A program made the position numbers and the translations under genes. From Streptomyces sp. NBC_00358 (GTDB taxonomy: Bacteria > Actinomycetota > Actinomycetes > Streptomycetales > Streptomycetaceae): a stretch of DNA of 64,000 bases. The notes below the pieces were generated by a model. It did not search any database. It saw nothing but the letters and a program-made list of their open reading frames with translations, and was not told the origin of the DNA. Positions 16,515 to 25,748 of this stretch are shown piece after piece. The stretch is from the NCBI RefSeq assembly GCF_036099295.1, contig NZ_CP107976.1, positions 1 through 64,000 of the forward strand, read 5' to 3'. How positions within the stretch are numbered: position 1 is the stretch's first letter; the number at the start of each line of letters is the position of its first letter.

Positions 16515-16682
16515 ATGGTCAGGGGTGACGACACGGTCGTACTGAGGGACGTTCTCGACATCAAGAAGGACACGTTCGGTCAGCCGATCCATCTGGAGCT
16601 GTGCAAAATCTGCGATGCGAACCAGCCTGCGGCCGCGGCACTCATCCGCTTTTTCACCGAGGGCGGGGGTGTGTCAATTTAA
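16515..16682 (+). pseudogene. Short gene cut by ISL3 element
   Basis: From ATG 16515 the frame reads MVRGDDTVVLRDVLDIKKD and LELCKICDANQPAAAALIRF, ending in TEGGG where the ISL3 end begins. After that it stops inside the terminal repeat. About 50 residues survive. No continuation is seen on the far side of the IS, so the 3' part has been lost. Family unknown. Confidence 0.55.
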
Positions 16683-18328
16683 CGGCCCTGTCTCGCTTTC
16701 GGTGGTGACGGAGAGTCGTGAGGGTCGTTGGCATTCACGTGAAGGATGTCAACGAGCTTGTGCAGACGGTGTTTTCGGGTCTTTCCCCGCTGGTCATCGA
16801 GGATGTGGTCGACGAAGGTCAGCGGATCGTGGTGCGGGCACGGACTCCGCGGGACACTGCGGTCTGCCCGGTGTGCGAGGCCCCGTCGGAACGCGTGCAC
16901 GGCTATCACTGGCGGACAGTCGCGGACGTGCCGGTCGATGAACGACGGGTGATGGTCCGTGTGCGGGTGCGGCGTCTGGTGTGTCCCACGCGCGGCTGCC
17001 GCCACACCTTCCGCGAACAGGTGCCCGGCGTCCTGGACCGGTACCAGCGGCGTACGACCCGCCTGACCAGGCAAGTAAAGGCCGTGGTCAAGGAGTTAGC
17101 GGGCCGGGCCGGGGCACGTCTGCTGGCGATATTGGCGGTGAGCCTGTCGCGTCACACGGCCCTGCGCGCCCTGCTGCGGATCCCGTTGCCCACCGGGCGG
17201 GTGCCCCGCGTGATCGGCGTCGACGACTTCGCACTGGGTCGGAGGCACCGCTACGCCACCGTGATCATCGATGCCGAGACTCACGAGCGGATCGACGTGC
17301 TGCCCGGCCGCACGGCCGACACCCTGGAGGCGTGGCTGCGCGAGCATCCAGGCATCGAGATCGTGTGCCGTGACGGCTCGGCGACCTACGCTGAGGCGAT
17401 CCGGCGCGCCCTGCCTGACGCAGTGCAGGTCGCGGACCGGTGGCATGTGTGGCACAACCTGTGCGAAGCCGCTCTGAGCGAGGTCAAGGCGCACAGCGCC
17501 TGCTGGGCCACCGTGCTGGACGCGCCGATCTACGACGGGCCCCGCGCCCAGACCACCCTGGAACGCTGGCACCAGGTCCACGGGCTGCTCGCCCAAGGCG
17601 TCGGCTTGCTCGAATGCGCCCGCCGTCTCCAACTGGCCCTGAACACCGTCAAACGCTACGCCCGCACTGATCGGCCCGAGCGCCTGCTCCGCGTCCCCAA
17701 GTACCGCGCCAGCCTCGTCGATCCCTACCGCGAGCACCTGCGCAAACGCCGAGCCGATGACCCCGGTGCCCCCGTCAAGCACCTCTTCGAAGAGATCAAA
17801 GCCCTCGGCTTCACGGGCTGCCTGAACCTCCTGCACAAGTACATCAACCAGGGCCGCGCGGACGCCGACCGCAGCCATATCTCCCCGCGCAGGCTCGCCC
17901 GGATGCTGCTGACCAGGCCCGACAATCTCAAGGCCGAGCAGCACGAGCTCCTGGCCAAGCTCACCACCGCCTGCCCCGAGATGACTCAACTGGCTACGGA
18001 TATCAGGGACTTCGCCCCACTCCTTACGCCGCGCGCCGGCAACGCCGACGCGCTCACGCGCTGGATCGCCCAAGTCCGAGCAGCCGACCTGCCCCATCTA
18101 CATTCCTTCACCCGGGGCCTGGACCGGGATGTCGACGCCGTGATCGCCGGGCTCACGCTTCCGTACAGCAACGGCCCCACCGAGGGCGTCAACACCAAGA
18201 CCAAACGGATCGCACGCCAGATGCACGGACGAGCAGGCTTCACCCTGCTTCGGCACCGCATCCTCCTCGGATAGCAGCACGCCCCGTCACCACCGAAAGC
18301 GAGACAGGGCCGTTAGATTTACACTCCC
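16667..18328 (+). mobile_element. ISL3-family insertion sequence
   Basis: About 1.66 kb. The inner 31 bases of the ends are perfect inverted repeats (16680-16710 and 18285-18315). The repeat continues outwards with a few mismatches to GGG at 16667 and CCC at 18328. No 8-bp target duplication of the usual ISL3 kind is visible, suggesting a later deletion or rearrangement at one end. Confidence 0.85.
16718..18274 (+). CDS. ISL3 family transposase
   Basis: 518 residues. The N-terminal zinc-binding part has CPVCEAPSERVHGYHWRTVA and CPTRGCRHTFREQVPG. The DDE catalytic domain follows, with VIGVDDFALGRRHRYATVII, then VCRDGSATYAEAIRRALPDA and VADRWHVWHNLCEAAL. The C-terminus (NGPTEGVNTKTKRIARQM, GRAGFTLLRHRILLG) is typical of the family. 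GTG 16718 or GTG 16739 are possible starts. The gene is intact and the element may still be active. Confidence 0.95.
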   Translation: MRVVGIHVKDVNELVQTVFSGLSPLVIEDVVDEGQRIVVRARTPRDTAVCPVCEAPSERVHGYHWRTVADVPVDERRVMVRVRVRRLVCPTRGCRHTFREQVPGVLDRYQRRTTRLTRQVKAVVKELAGRAGARLLAILAVSLSRHTALRALLRIPLPTGRVPRVIGVDDFALGRRHRYATVIIDAETHERIDVLPGRTADTLEAWLREHPGIEIVCRDGSATYAEAIRRALPDAVQVADRWHVWHNLCEAALSEVKAHSACWATVLDAPIYDGPRAQTTLERWHQVHGLLAQGVGLLECARRLQLALNTVKRYARTDRPERLLRVPKYRASLVDPYREHLRKRRADDPGAPVKHLFEEIKALGFTGCLNLLHKYINQGRADADRSHISPRRLARMLLTRPDNLKAEQHELLAKLTTACPEMTQLATDIRDFAPLLTPRAGNADALTRWIAQVRAADLPHLHSFTRGLDRDVDAVIAGLTLPYSNGPTEGVNTKTKRIARQMHGRAGFTLLRHRILLG

Positions 18329-18522
18329 GTGTCCGGGGGGCGCGGGCCCGGACACCGTCCGGCGGGGCGCACCCTGCGCCTCCGCCCCTGCTCCTCACGG
18401 CAGCCAACCTAAGCACTTCCGACACACGCCCCAGTTGGCGTCGTTCGCCAGACGGAGCGCTCAGCCTCGAGGCAACCCGACCAGCCACGAAAAGGGCTTC
18501 ACGGGCTACATCTGGTCTGGGC

Positions 18523-19617
18523 ATGATTCCCACCGTGCATGTGGACGGGGAACATCGCGGGCAGGGACGGTACACGCTGACGGACACGGAAAGCGGCCGG
18601 GTCTGGGGCGTCTGCGCCGAGGTGGAGGGACTGTTCAGGGAACCCCGGCGCGGGACGTACGAACTGTTCGGCTGGGTGCCGGACGAGGCCGAGGTGCGCG
18701 GCTGGGTCGGCAGCCGGGTGTGGCCGGTGCCGGAGGACAGGACGCTCGATGCCTGGCTGCTGGAGGATGCGGAGAGCCTTGGACGGTCCCCGGGGACGGA
18801 CGGTCTCGTGCTCACGGGTGTGGACGACTGCCTGGGGCCGCCCGAGGGGCACCGGGCTCCTGTCCGGCTGCACGACGGGTACCGGTGGCTGGGCTCCTGC
18901 CGGGAGTTCGCCCGCCTCCTGGCGCCCGAGGACGCATCGCCCCCGCTCGTCCTGCGGGGGCTCGCCCCGGGGGATCGGCTACGGCGGGCACTGGCGACGG
19001 GCACCCGTCGCGCGCTGGATCTGGAGGAGGCGTGGCTGGAGATACGGGACGACAGCGGCGAGCCGCTCACCGACCGGTTGCTGCGGCCCAAGGTCCGCAC
19101 GTGGCGCCCGTCCTCCTGCGGGACGGACCTCATCGATCTGGAACTCGGCACAGAGCTCGCACCCGTACCGGGACACGCCCGGCCCGTCTGGGAACGCTGG
19201 TTCGCCGGCCCGCCGGAGGCCCCTGGCGCCTGGGCCGAGCTCGAGACCCGGCAGCGCGGGGCCTGGCTCGATCTCGTCCGGGAGCGGGGCTGCCGGATCA
19301 AGCACCAGGACCGGCCCGCCAGATACACGTACGAGCTGGACGGCCGCCACATCACCGACGAACCGAGCCTCTACCTGGCACTCGGCGAGGCCGTCAACGG
19401 GCCGGGCGGCTACTTCGGCGGCTGCCTGGACGCCCTCGTGGACTGCCTGCGCGGCAACTTCGCCTACACCGCCCCCGCAACCCTGCTCTGGCGGGACGCC
19501 GCGACCGCCCGCGAGCACCTGTCCCGCCTCCTGACGCCGGAGGGCGAGCAGTACGACCTGGTCGCCCTGGTACTCGAAGTCCTGACCGAGGGCGGGATGC
19601 ACGTGACCTGCACGTGA
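18523..19617 (+). CDS. Protein with C-terminal barstar-like domain
   Basis: 364 residues. The first 250 or so are an acidic region of unknown fold (GRYTLTDTESGRVWGVCAEV, then FGWVPDEAEVRGW). The last 100 (YELDGRHITDEPSLYLALGE, GYFGGCLDALVDCLRG, TLLWRD) follow the barstar pattern of a ribonuclease inhibitor: IxG...LY..L...YFG.NLDAL.DCL. Such proteins are probably immunity or regulatory proteins against secreted RNases. No RNase gene is adjacent. ATG 18523 is the first plausible start. Confidence 0.8.
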   Translation: MIPTVHVDGEHRGQGRYTLTDTESGRVWGVCAEVEGLFREPRRGTYELFGWVPDEAEVRGWVGSRVWPVPEDRTLDAWLLEDAESLGRSPGTDGLVLTGVDDCLGPPEGHRAPVRLHDGYRWLGSCREFARLLAPEDASPPLVLRGLAPGDRLRRALATGTRRALDLEEAWLEIRDDSGEPLTDRLLRPKVRTWRPSSCGTDLIDLELGTELAPVPGHARPVWERWFAGPPEAPGAWAELETRQRGAWLDLVRERGCRIKHQDRPARYTYELDGRHITDEPSLYLALGEAVNGPGGYFGGCLDALVDCLRGNFAYTAPATLLWRDAATAREHLSRLLTPEGEQYDLVALVLEVLTEGGMHVTCT

Positions 19618-19700
19618 GTTGTGGTTGAGCCTGTGCTGGTATGCCAGAAACGTCGAGCCGGTACACGACGCTGAGAGGCGGGCTGCACCGCCGCCTTCTT

Positions 19701-19912
19701 CTAGGGCGTGTTTCGAAAGTAGCGTCGTCCGCCCGGAGGGCGGGGCTCGCGGCGTCTGGTGCGGTGCATCGCAAGGCGGAGGGTCGTCCGCGTACTGGGC
19801 GTACTCGGGCGATCCCGACAACGCGGCGTGGGGGTCCCCCCTGCTCGAAGAGCTTGGGGGAGTGCCGTGCCAGGCGTCGCGAGCCAGACGGGACTTTCGA
19901 AACACGCCCTAG
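19701..19912. repeat. MITE, 212 bp with 20-bp perfect terminal inverted repeats
   Basis: CTAGGGCGTGTTTCGAAAGT at 19701-19720 is exactly mirrored at 19893-19912. CTAG at both tips could be a 4-base target duplication, leaving GGGCGTGTTTCG as the element end. The middle is non-coding and contains an internal palindrome (TCCCCCC...GGGGGA around 19828-19862). This is a non-autonomous element; the parent transposase is not in the window. Confidence 0.8.
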
Positions 19913-20206
19913 CAGCCGCTCTCCCCAGGCGATCTTCACCGCGTAGAGCGCCGTGTCCGGGCAGCTCGCAGATCGTTGGACCAGAGGTCGCGTACGTGGG
20001 AGTGGACCTGATGCGCGAACGTTAAAGGCTCTGGATGCCGCTGCCCGGTCTAGGGTTCTCAGCCGTGGCCCGGCCCGTGTCCGCGCTCTGGCAGGGCCGG
20101 GCTGCACCCCCTTCTCGTCGGCCTGCCTCGCTCACGGCCTACTGCCCGATGTGCGTGTCATGCCCGCCCGCGGTCGCCGACCGCTGCCCCGCCTTGGAGA
20201 GCTGGC

Positions 20207-20377
20207 ATGAGCGATGGATCCCTGCGCGATGCCTCTGTCGTCGTAGCGCGCGACGAGAACGATCTCGTCGCGCTGTTGAGCACCGACTTCCCCGCCCACG
20301 GAGGCGCGTACTTGGCTCGCCTGTCAACGGCCATGGAAGCAGCTATTCGCGCGTTCCGGTCATGTGCCTTCCCCTGA
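20207..20377 (+). CDS. Possible small hypothetical gene
   Basis: ATG 20207 is preceded by TTGGAGAGCTGGC and opens a 56-codon frame (MSDGSLRDASVVVARDENDL ...ARLSTAMEAAIRAFR). It has no known motif. The ribosome site and helical content favour a real gene, but it may be a degraded remnant. Confidence 0.35.
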   Translation: MSDGSLRDASVVVARDENDLVALLSTDFPAHGGAYLARLSTAMEAAIRAFRSCAFP

Positions 20378-20742
20378 CCCTCCCTTACGCTCACGGCGAC
20401 CAGCACAGCTGTTGCCGAACCGTGCGGGCGGCGGTGCTGGCCGGGACCGGACCTGCTCCTCCGTCAGCAACTCGGGCGCGCGGCCGGGGGCACAGGTCTC
20501 GGCCTGACCCGTCCCGAGTCCGGGCGCCGACGCGTGCCTTTCGTCGTGCCGCCGGTTCCGGGCGGCTACGCCGTCGTCTGGCGTCCGGCAGCGTTCGGCG
20601 CCGGGATCGCCGTCCTCTCGCTCGGGTCCGCGTGCTGCCGTGCCTTCCCGGTCCGCGGGAGACGGTCGAAACCGTACTGCCCGACGGGCCGCGCGCGGCA
20701 AAGTCTGATCGTTTCGTGGACGCCGAGGCCCTCCGGAACAGC
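20378..20742. other. Gap, degraded sequence
   Basis: No convincing gene on either strand. Both strands have open but arginine-rich, low-complexity frames, which are usual chance products at this GC content. Confidence 0.4.
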
Positions 20743-21123
20743 TCAGCGCACGGGCGAAGGGGCGTCACAGGCCGGGCCCGAGAGACAGGCACCCCGAGTG
20801 GAGGACTCGTAAATGCGTTCACCAGCGACCTTCGCGCTGGCCAGGGCCGCGCAAATGACGAGAACCATCACGAGCTGGGTAATGGCAACCACACGTACCC
20901 GACGGACTCCGGCCACAACGGCTGCAATCAGGGCGGCTGCCGCCACGAACATAGCCTTCTGCACGTAGGGACCCGGCGGCGCCCCGGGGGTCTGCGGATT
21001 GATCGCCAACCAGTAGGTCAAGATCCAGGACAGCCAGATCAGGGCAAGGGCTAACAGCTCGAAGGCAGCCAAGGCCGCAGACACGGCCACGGCTCGACCA
21101 GTACGTTCGGGATCTGTACTCAC
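20743..21123 (-). CDS. Small integral membrane protein
   Basis: 126 residues from GTG 21123 (the frame is open to 21159). It has three hydrophobic segments: AAFELLALALIWLSWILTYW, AMFVAAAALIAAVVAGV and VVAITQLVMVLVICAALAS. These are followed by a short tail with CLSGPAC. It resembles the small DUF6234-type membrane proteins of Streptomyces, but that is only an impression. It is monocistronic as far as can be seen. Confidence 0.65.
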   Translation of the reverse strand: MSTDPERTGRAVAVSAALAAFELLALALIWLSWILTYWLAINPQTPGAPPGPYVQKAMFVAAAALIAAVVAGVRRVRVVAITQLVMVLVICAALASAKVAGERIYESSTRGACLSGPACDAPSPVR

Positions 21124-21243
21124 TCGACCATAGTCACCCCGGCAGGTGCGCAGTGTCATGAGTACCTGTACTCACATCCAGCTCATGACGTCGACGCGCC
21201 AGAGCCAGCGTCCGTGAAAAAATCTTCTCTCCGGTCGTGACGG

Positions 21244-21275
21244 TCGGGGCCTGAGCACGCGTACTCAGGCCCCGA
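21244..21275 (-). terminator. Terminator after the SGNH hydrolase gene
   Basis: Perfect 12-bp inverted repeat (TCGGGGCCTGAG at 21244-21255, complement at 21264-21275) with an 8-base loop, 30 bases past the stop codon at 21305. Confidence 0.8.
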
Positions 21276-21304
21276 CCTGGAGACGGGCCTGTAACTCGGC
21301 TTCT

Positions 21305-24300
21305 TTACGGCAGATACTGCTGCAGCAAGTCGGCGTACAGGCGGACTCCGGCGATCTTCGGGTGGAACGACGCCATGGCGGGCTTGGGTGATGAGGTGTC
21401 CACCTGGGAGCGTCCGTTTTCTACGATGCCGTTCACATACTCCGGATCACCGCATACCGCTTTGGTGTCGAACTTGTCGCGCGGGTCGGCGAACACGACG
21501 TTGATCCCGTCCTGGGACTTGGCGTCCGAAGCGGCGCCGTTCATCTCCTGGTCCAGCATGTCCGCGACCGAGTTCAGCCAGGGAGCCTCCTCCTCCTTGC
21601 CGATTCCCGCCACGCAGTCCTTGGCCCCCGACAGCAGCCTCGGGTAGCCCATGAGAACGATCTTCGCGTTCGGTGCCACATCATGAATCCGCATCAGCAC
21701 CGCCTCGATGCGTGGCCGGACCTTGTCGTGCAGCCACGTGGGAGCCCAGGTCTTCAGAGGTCCGGTGTCTCCGGCAACATCCTCGCCGGTGATCGGGTCC
21801 TTGTTTCCTATCGCTGTGTCCGGGCACTGGTCCGTACCGGCGCCAAGCGCGCATTGGGCGAACACGTCCGAGAACCTGGCGTCGTTGCCGCCGACCGACA
21901 GGGTGACCAGGGTGGTGTTCTGGTCGAGATAGCCAGCGTAGAGCTGGGGCACTTCGTGGGACTGCCCGCTGGTGAGGATGTTGTAGGTGCGGGCACCTGA
22001 GCAGGCGATGAAGTGGTAGTCCGTCTGGGTGTCGAGGCTGTCGGCCATGGCTCCGATGGACATGCTGGCGCCGGGTAGCGTCGCCTGCCGTGACCAGGCG
22101 AGCTTGGATCGGTGGCACTTGTCGATCAGCTCACTGTCCGCATTGTCCATGTGGTCGGTCTCCGGGAAGAAGTCCGTGCCGCCGGACCCGCTTGCGCCCT
22201 CGCCCGAAGAGTAGGAGTCGCCCATGGCCACGATAGAGTTCGCGGGCTTGCTGGTGAGGGGCTGGAAGGCCACCGCGTCCCACGCGATGTCCTCGTCCCC
22301 CGTTCCGTCCACGGTCGAATTCGACAGGGACACGGTCGGCGTCCCGGTGAAGTGGAACGCCCCGATGCTCACCCAGCCGCCGGCGCGCTGCAGTACGACC
22401 CGATCCGGGCTGGTGCTGTCCGAGCCTCCGACGCTGTAGGTGGCTTGGCGGGTCTTGGCACCGGTGTCGGGCAGGTACACCAGGACGCGGGCCCAGTTGA
22501 GGTTCTGGTTGAGCGTCCAGGTGCCCTTGATGGTCATGGCACCGCTATCGCCGCCGAGATGGTCCGTGTTGCGGGTGTGCGTGTACCAGTAGTGGCCTTG
22601 GTAGCCGCCGCCGACCTGGTGGAGGTCGGCCTTGGCCTCGAACGGGCCGAGGCCCGGACCGGTCGCGACCGGGTCCGCGTTGAAGGCGAACCTGAAGGTT
22701 CCGCTTGAGTAGGACTTCCCGCAGCTGCTCCAGGTGTCAGTGGCGTCGGGTACGGAGTCGACCATCCAGGAGCCGTTGGGCCGGTTGTCGTTGGTCGCAC
22801 CCGAGCAGAGCGGGGTTCCGTACTGCAGGCGGGTGCCGCGGCCGGGCTCACTGACCAGGGTCGCGTACTTGATGTTCTCGAAGCCGCAGGTGGTGGAGCA
22901 GTCGGACTTCCAGGTTGTATTGGACTGATGCCACCAGTACTGCTTGTAGCAGTTCACGTCGGGGCAGTTGGGCGGGCTGAACACGCTGCAGTTGTTCTTG
23001 GTGTTGCAGAACGTGTCGAGCGGCGGGTTGGCGTGTGCCCGGTTGTATTTCGCGCTGCCCTGATCGACGACCGTCTGGTTGGTGCCGTTCCAGTAGGCGG
23101 GGCGGAAGCCGGCGGAGGCGAAGCCGGACTCGCCCGGCCAGTCCTGGCGGCCGGAGGTGGCGTAGGAGTGGCCGGTGTCGATGGACCAGGAGGCCCAGCC
23201 CAGCACCTTCTCCTCGTACGGCCAGTCCTGGGGATGCGCGGCGTCCTTGACGGCCGCGGCGTCGAGGTCGGTGTTCATGAAGACTTTGCGGGTGGGCGGG
23301 TAGTTGGGGTTGGCGGGGTTGTTGAACCAGCCCAGGCCCCAGTTGGTGTCCGCTCCGGGTTTGTTGAAGCCGAGGTTGTAGTTCCACACGGCGGTGAACC
23401 AGTTCTCCGGCTTGGAGGGGTCGTCGTTGTTGGCGGTGACCAGCTGGCCGCTGGTGTGGACCTCGTTCCATTTGTCGGCGAGGATCTTCAGTGAGGCGGC
23501 GATGTTGGTGGCGTAGTCGAGCGCCACGGCCTTCTGCAGGGTTGGAGACAGAGCGGTTTCTTTGTGCCCGTTGTCGTCGACCTTCTCGTAGCCCGCCAGG
23601 CGCATGCCGTCGGTGACCTGGCCGACTCCGTAGCCGCAGTCGGACTTGTTCCAGTTGATTCTCCAGTGGCCGGCCGACGTGGTTGCTTTGCCGTCATGGC
23701 CGTAGAAGCCGTCCACCGCGGCGAGCGGGTTGCCCATCTGCCCGGGGATGGAGCCTTGTTCCGCCTGCCACAGGTTGGACTCCTGAGCCAGGATGCCGAG
23801 TTCGACCTGGGCGGGGATGCGGCCGCTGCCGTTGCCGCCGGTCAGGGTCGGGATGGGGAACAGGCCCTGCGGGTCGATCGTGCCGATGCCGGTCTGGGAG
23901 CGCCATCCGCCCTGAGTGAGGTAGTTGGAGCGCAGATTGCCCTTGACCGCCATGTCCACAGCCCATTCCACCTGGTTGGGGGTGGGCTGCAGGGCCAGCT
24001 GACTGACGTCGTTGCGCGGGACCGAGCACCAGCGGTCGGTGTCCACCGGGTTGTTCTCGATGCCGAGAGATGCCCTCGGCGTCTTGGCGCTGGGGGTGCC
24101 AGCCAGTGCCGGGGACAGTTTGGCGCCTCCTGTCGCCGTGCCGGGCTCTGCGGCGATCTGCATGGTGGGTTTCCCGGTCGCCGTCGCGACACCCGTGACG
24201 GTGAGGGCATGGCCGATCTCGCCGGGAGCGGGCTCACCCCCCTTGGTGAAGCCCTTGCCCGCGTTTTTGATGTTGTCCAGACCCCTCTGGACGGCATCGG

Positions 24301-25327
24301 AGAGAACAGGGTTGACGGCGAGTCTGCCCAGGCTGGACACGTCGGCCTCCGCCGGTGCGTCCAGCCGGCTCACCCCACTGCCGGAAAGGTGTGTCCTGCC
24401 GGACGGCTCGCCGGTGAGGAACACCCGATCGGCGCCGGCCTGCTTCAGGGCGAGCTGATCCAGCTTGCCGGTGGCCACCGTGGCGACCTTGCCGGCCGTG
24501 TACGTCTTGGCGTGCGCCGTGATGTCGCCCGAGCGGTCGAGGAAAGCGATCTTCCCGCCCGGAAGCGAGTGGATGTCGTACGGGACCCGGCTGGTCCTGG
24601 CGAGAGTCTTCGCCTTGCCCTTGCGGTCGATGTGCACGAGCCGGTTGCCGAGCGCCGCGATCACACCGTCGCTCACGGGGACCGGAGTGGTGACCTGCCC
24701 CTGCGCGACGGTGTCGGCCACGGTACGGCCGTGCGTGTCCACGGTCACCAGTCGTGACTCGTTGTCCCGCTGCGCGGTGAACGCTGCCGTGTGGGTGTCC
24801 GGGTTGCAGGTGGGGTCGAAGTAGGCGAGGGATGCGGTGAACGGAAGCTTTTTCACCACTCCCTTGTCGAGATCGACGATCGCTGTGAAGGCTCCGCCGA
24901 GCATCATGTCGGGGTGGTTGGTGAACGTGCGTGGGGCGTAGACGACGGCCGCGTAGTCGTGATCGATGACGCACGCGTTGCCGATCCAGGTGTCACCGGG
25001 CATACCCGGTTCGCTGAGGACGGCTGCGGTCTTCCAGGCGTACGCAGCCGAGCTGTCGGCGACCAGCAGATGGAGGCCGTCGCTGTCCGCAGCCGCGGTG
25101 ACGGCCCGGTCGGAAGACGTCTTCCAGTCCGAACCGAGCGTTTCGGCCGGTTTGGTGATTCTGGCGGGGGGTTTGATGCCAGAATCACGCGCCGGGTGTG
25201 AGCTTGCCCCAGGGGCGTCTGCGGATTGCCGCTCGAGGCCCGACGCGCTGGACTGGAGAAGTCCGACCAGGAGTCCCCCGGCCGTTAATGCAGTCAGAGA
25301 TATTCGGGCCTTTTTGCTGTATTTCAT
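21305..25327 (-). CDS. Secreted multidomain SGNH/GDSL hydrolase with golvesin-like domain
   Basis: 1340 residues from ATG 25327, with a signal peptide (MKYSKKARISLTALTAGGLL). Residues about 60-330 are repeat-like, possibly a beta-propeller (DGVIAALGNRLVHIDRKG). Residues about 440-800 contain a lysozyme/transglycosylase-like part (AQVELGILAQESNLWQAEQG, then CGYGVGQVTDG) and cysteine pairs. Around 950-1080 is a golvesin/Xly carbohydrate-binding-like domain (YSVGGSDSTSPDRVVLQ, GGWVSIGAFHF). The last 280 are an SGNH esterase: GDSYSSGEGA (nucleophile Ser), SVGGND and SFHPKIAG (catalytic His). It is probably a cell-surface or extracellular enzyme acting on peptidoglycan or polysaccharide. Confidence 0.85.
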   Translation of the reverse strand: MKYSKKARISLTALTAGGLLVGLLQSSASGLERQSADAPGASSHPARDSGIKPPARITKPAETLGSDWKTSSDRAVTAAADSDGLHLLVADSSAAYAWKTAAVLSEPGMPGDTWIGNACVIDHDYAAVVYAPRTFTNHPDMMLGGAFTAIVDLDKGVVKKLPFTASLAYFDPTCNPDTHTAAFTAQRDNESRLVTVDTHGRTVADTVAQGQVTTPVPVSDGVIAALGNRLVHIDRKGKAKTLARTSRVPYDIHSLPGGKIAFLDRSGDITAHAKTYTAGKVATVATGKLDQLALKQAGADRVFLTGEPSGRTHLSGSGVSRLDAPAEADVSSLGRLAVNPVLSDAVQRGLDNIKNAGKGFTKGGEPAPGEIGHALTVTGVATATGKPTMQIAAEPGTATGGAKLSPALAGTPSAKTPRASLGIENNPVDTDRWCSVPRNDVSQLALQPTPNQVEWAVDMAVKGNLRSNYLTQGGWRSQTGIGTIDPQGLFPIPTLTGGNGSGRIPAQVELGILAQESNLWQAEQGSIPGQMGNPLAAVDGFYGHDGKATTSAGHWRINWNKSDCGYGVGQVTDGMRLAGYEKVDDNGHKETALSPTLQKAVALDYATNIAASLKILADKWNEVHTSGQLVTANNDDPSKPENWFTAVWNYNLGFNKPGADTNWGLGWFNNPANPNYPPTRKVFMNTDLDAAAVKDAAHPQDWPYEEKVLGWASWSIDTGHSYATSGRQDWPGESGFASAGFRPAYWNGTNQTVVDQGSAKYNRAHANPPLDTFCNTKNNCSVFSPPNCPDVNCYKQYWWHQSNTTWKSDCSTTCGFENIKYATLVSEPGRGTRLQYGTPLCSGATNDNRPNGSWMVDSVPDATDTWSSCGKSYSSGTFRFAFNADPVATGPGLGPFEAKADLHQVGGGYQGHYWYTHTRNTDHLGGDSGAMTIKGTWTLNQNLNWARVLVYLPDTGAKTRQATYSVGGSDSTSPDRVVLQRAGGWVSIGAFHFTGTPTVSLSNSTVDGTGDEDIAWDAVAFQPLTSKPANSIVAMGDSYSSGEGASGSGGTDFFPETDHMDNADSELIDKCHRSKLAWSRQATLPGASMSIGAMADSLDTQTDYHFIACSGARTYNILTSGQSHEVPQLYAGYLDQNTTLVTLSVGGNDARFSDVFAQCALGAGTDQCPDTAIGNKDPITGEDVAGDTGPLKTWAPTWLHDKVRPRIEAVLMRIHDVAPNAKIVLMGYPRLLSGAKDCVAGIGKEEEAPWLNSVADMLDQEMNGAASDAKSQDGINVVFADPRDKFDTKAVCGDPEYVNGIVENGRSQVDTSSPKPAMASFHPKIAGVRLYADLLQQYLP

Positions 25328-25362
25328 AAAATATATCGATTCCCTGTCGAGAGTGGGGCTGA

Positions 25363-25694
25363 TTAGGCGCGGCACCGCCCCGCAGCGCCGGTGACAGCTC
25401 GGTCCTTGGAGGTGTTCCAGTTCTTGCCGAGCTTGCTGCCGGGATTGGTGACCTGGGCAGGCGGTCCGGGTGCCGGCTTGGTAGGTGGTGCGGTTGCCGG
25501 TTTCGGTTTCGCCTCGGCGGCGAGGCCGGTGTGGCCGTCTGTACGAGTCCGGCGAGGATCGCCATGGCTGCCAAGCCGGCAAAAGCGACATGTGCCTGAT
25601 GAGCCGATCTGAGTGCCTTCAAGGCTTTGCCCCTTCTTATGCATGCTTTTCGTGCATGACAGGGCAAGCCGCCGCACCACGGGGGCGTCTTCAT
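25363..25694 (-). pseudogene. N-terminal remnant of a second copy of the SGNH hydrolase gene
   Basis: In one frame there is a signal peptide (AFAGLAAMAILAGLVQTATP). In the next there is NPGSKLGKNWNTSKDRAVTG, which matches the intact neighbour's ETLGSDWKTSSDRAVTAAAD after its signal peptide. The remnant breaks frame once and stops about 36 bases before the intact gene begins. It is a truncated tandem duplicate. Confidence 0.7.
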
Positions 25695-25748
25695 ACGTTG
25701 AGACGAACTGCGGGGTGCGGCGGCCGGCTGGAGAAAAGGGCAAGCGAT

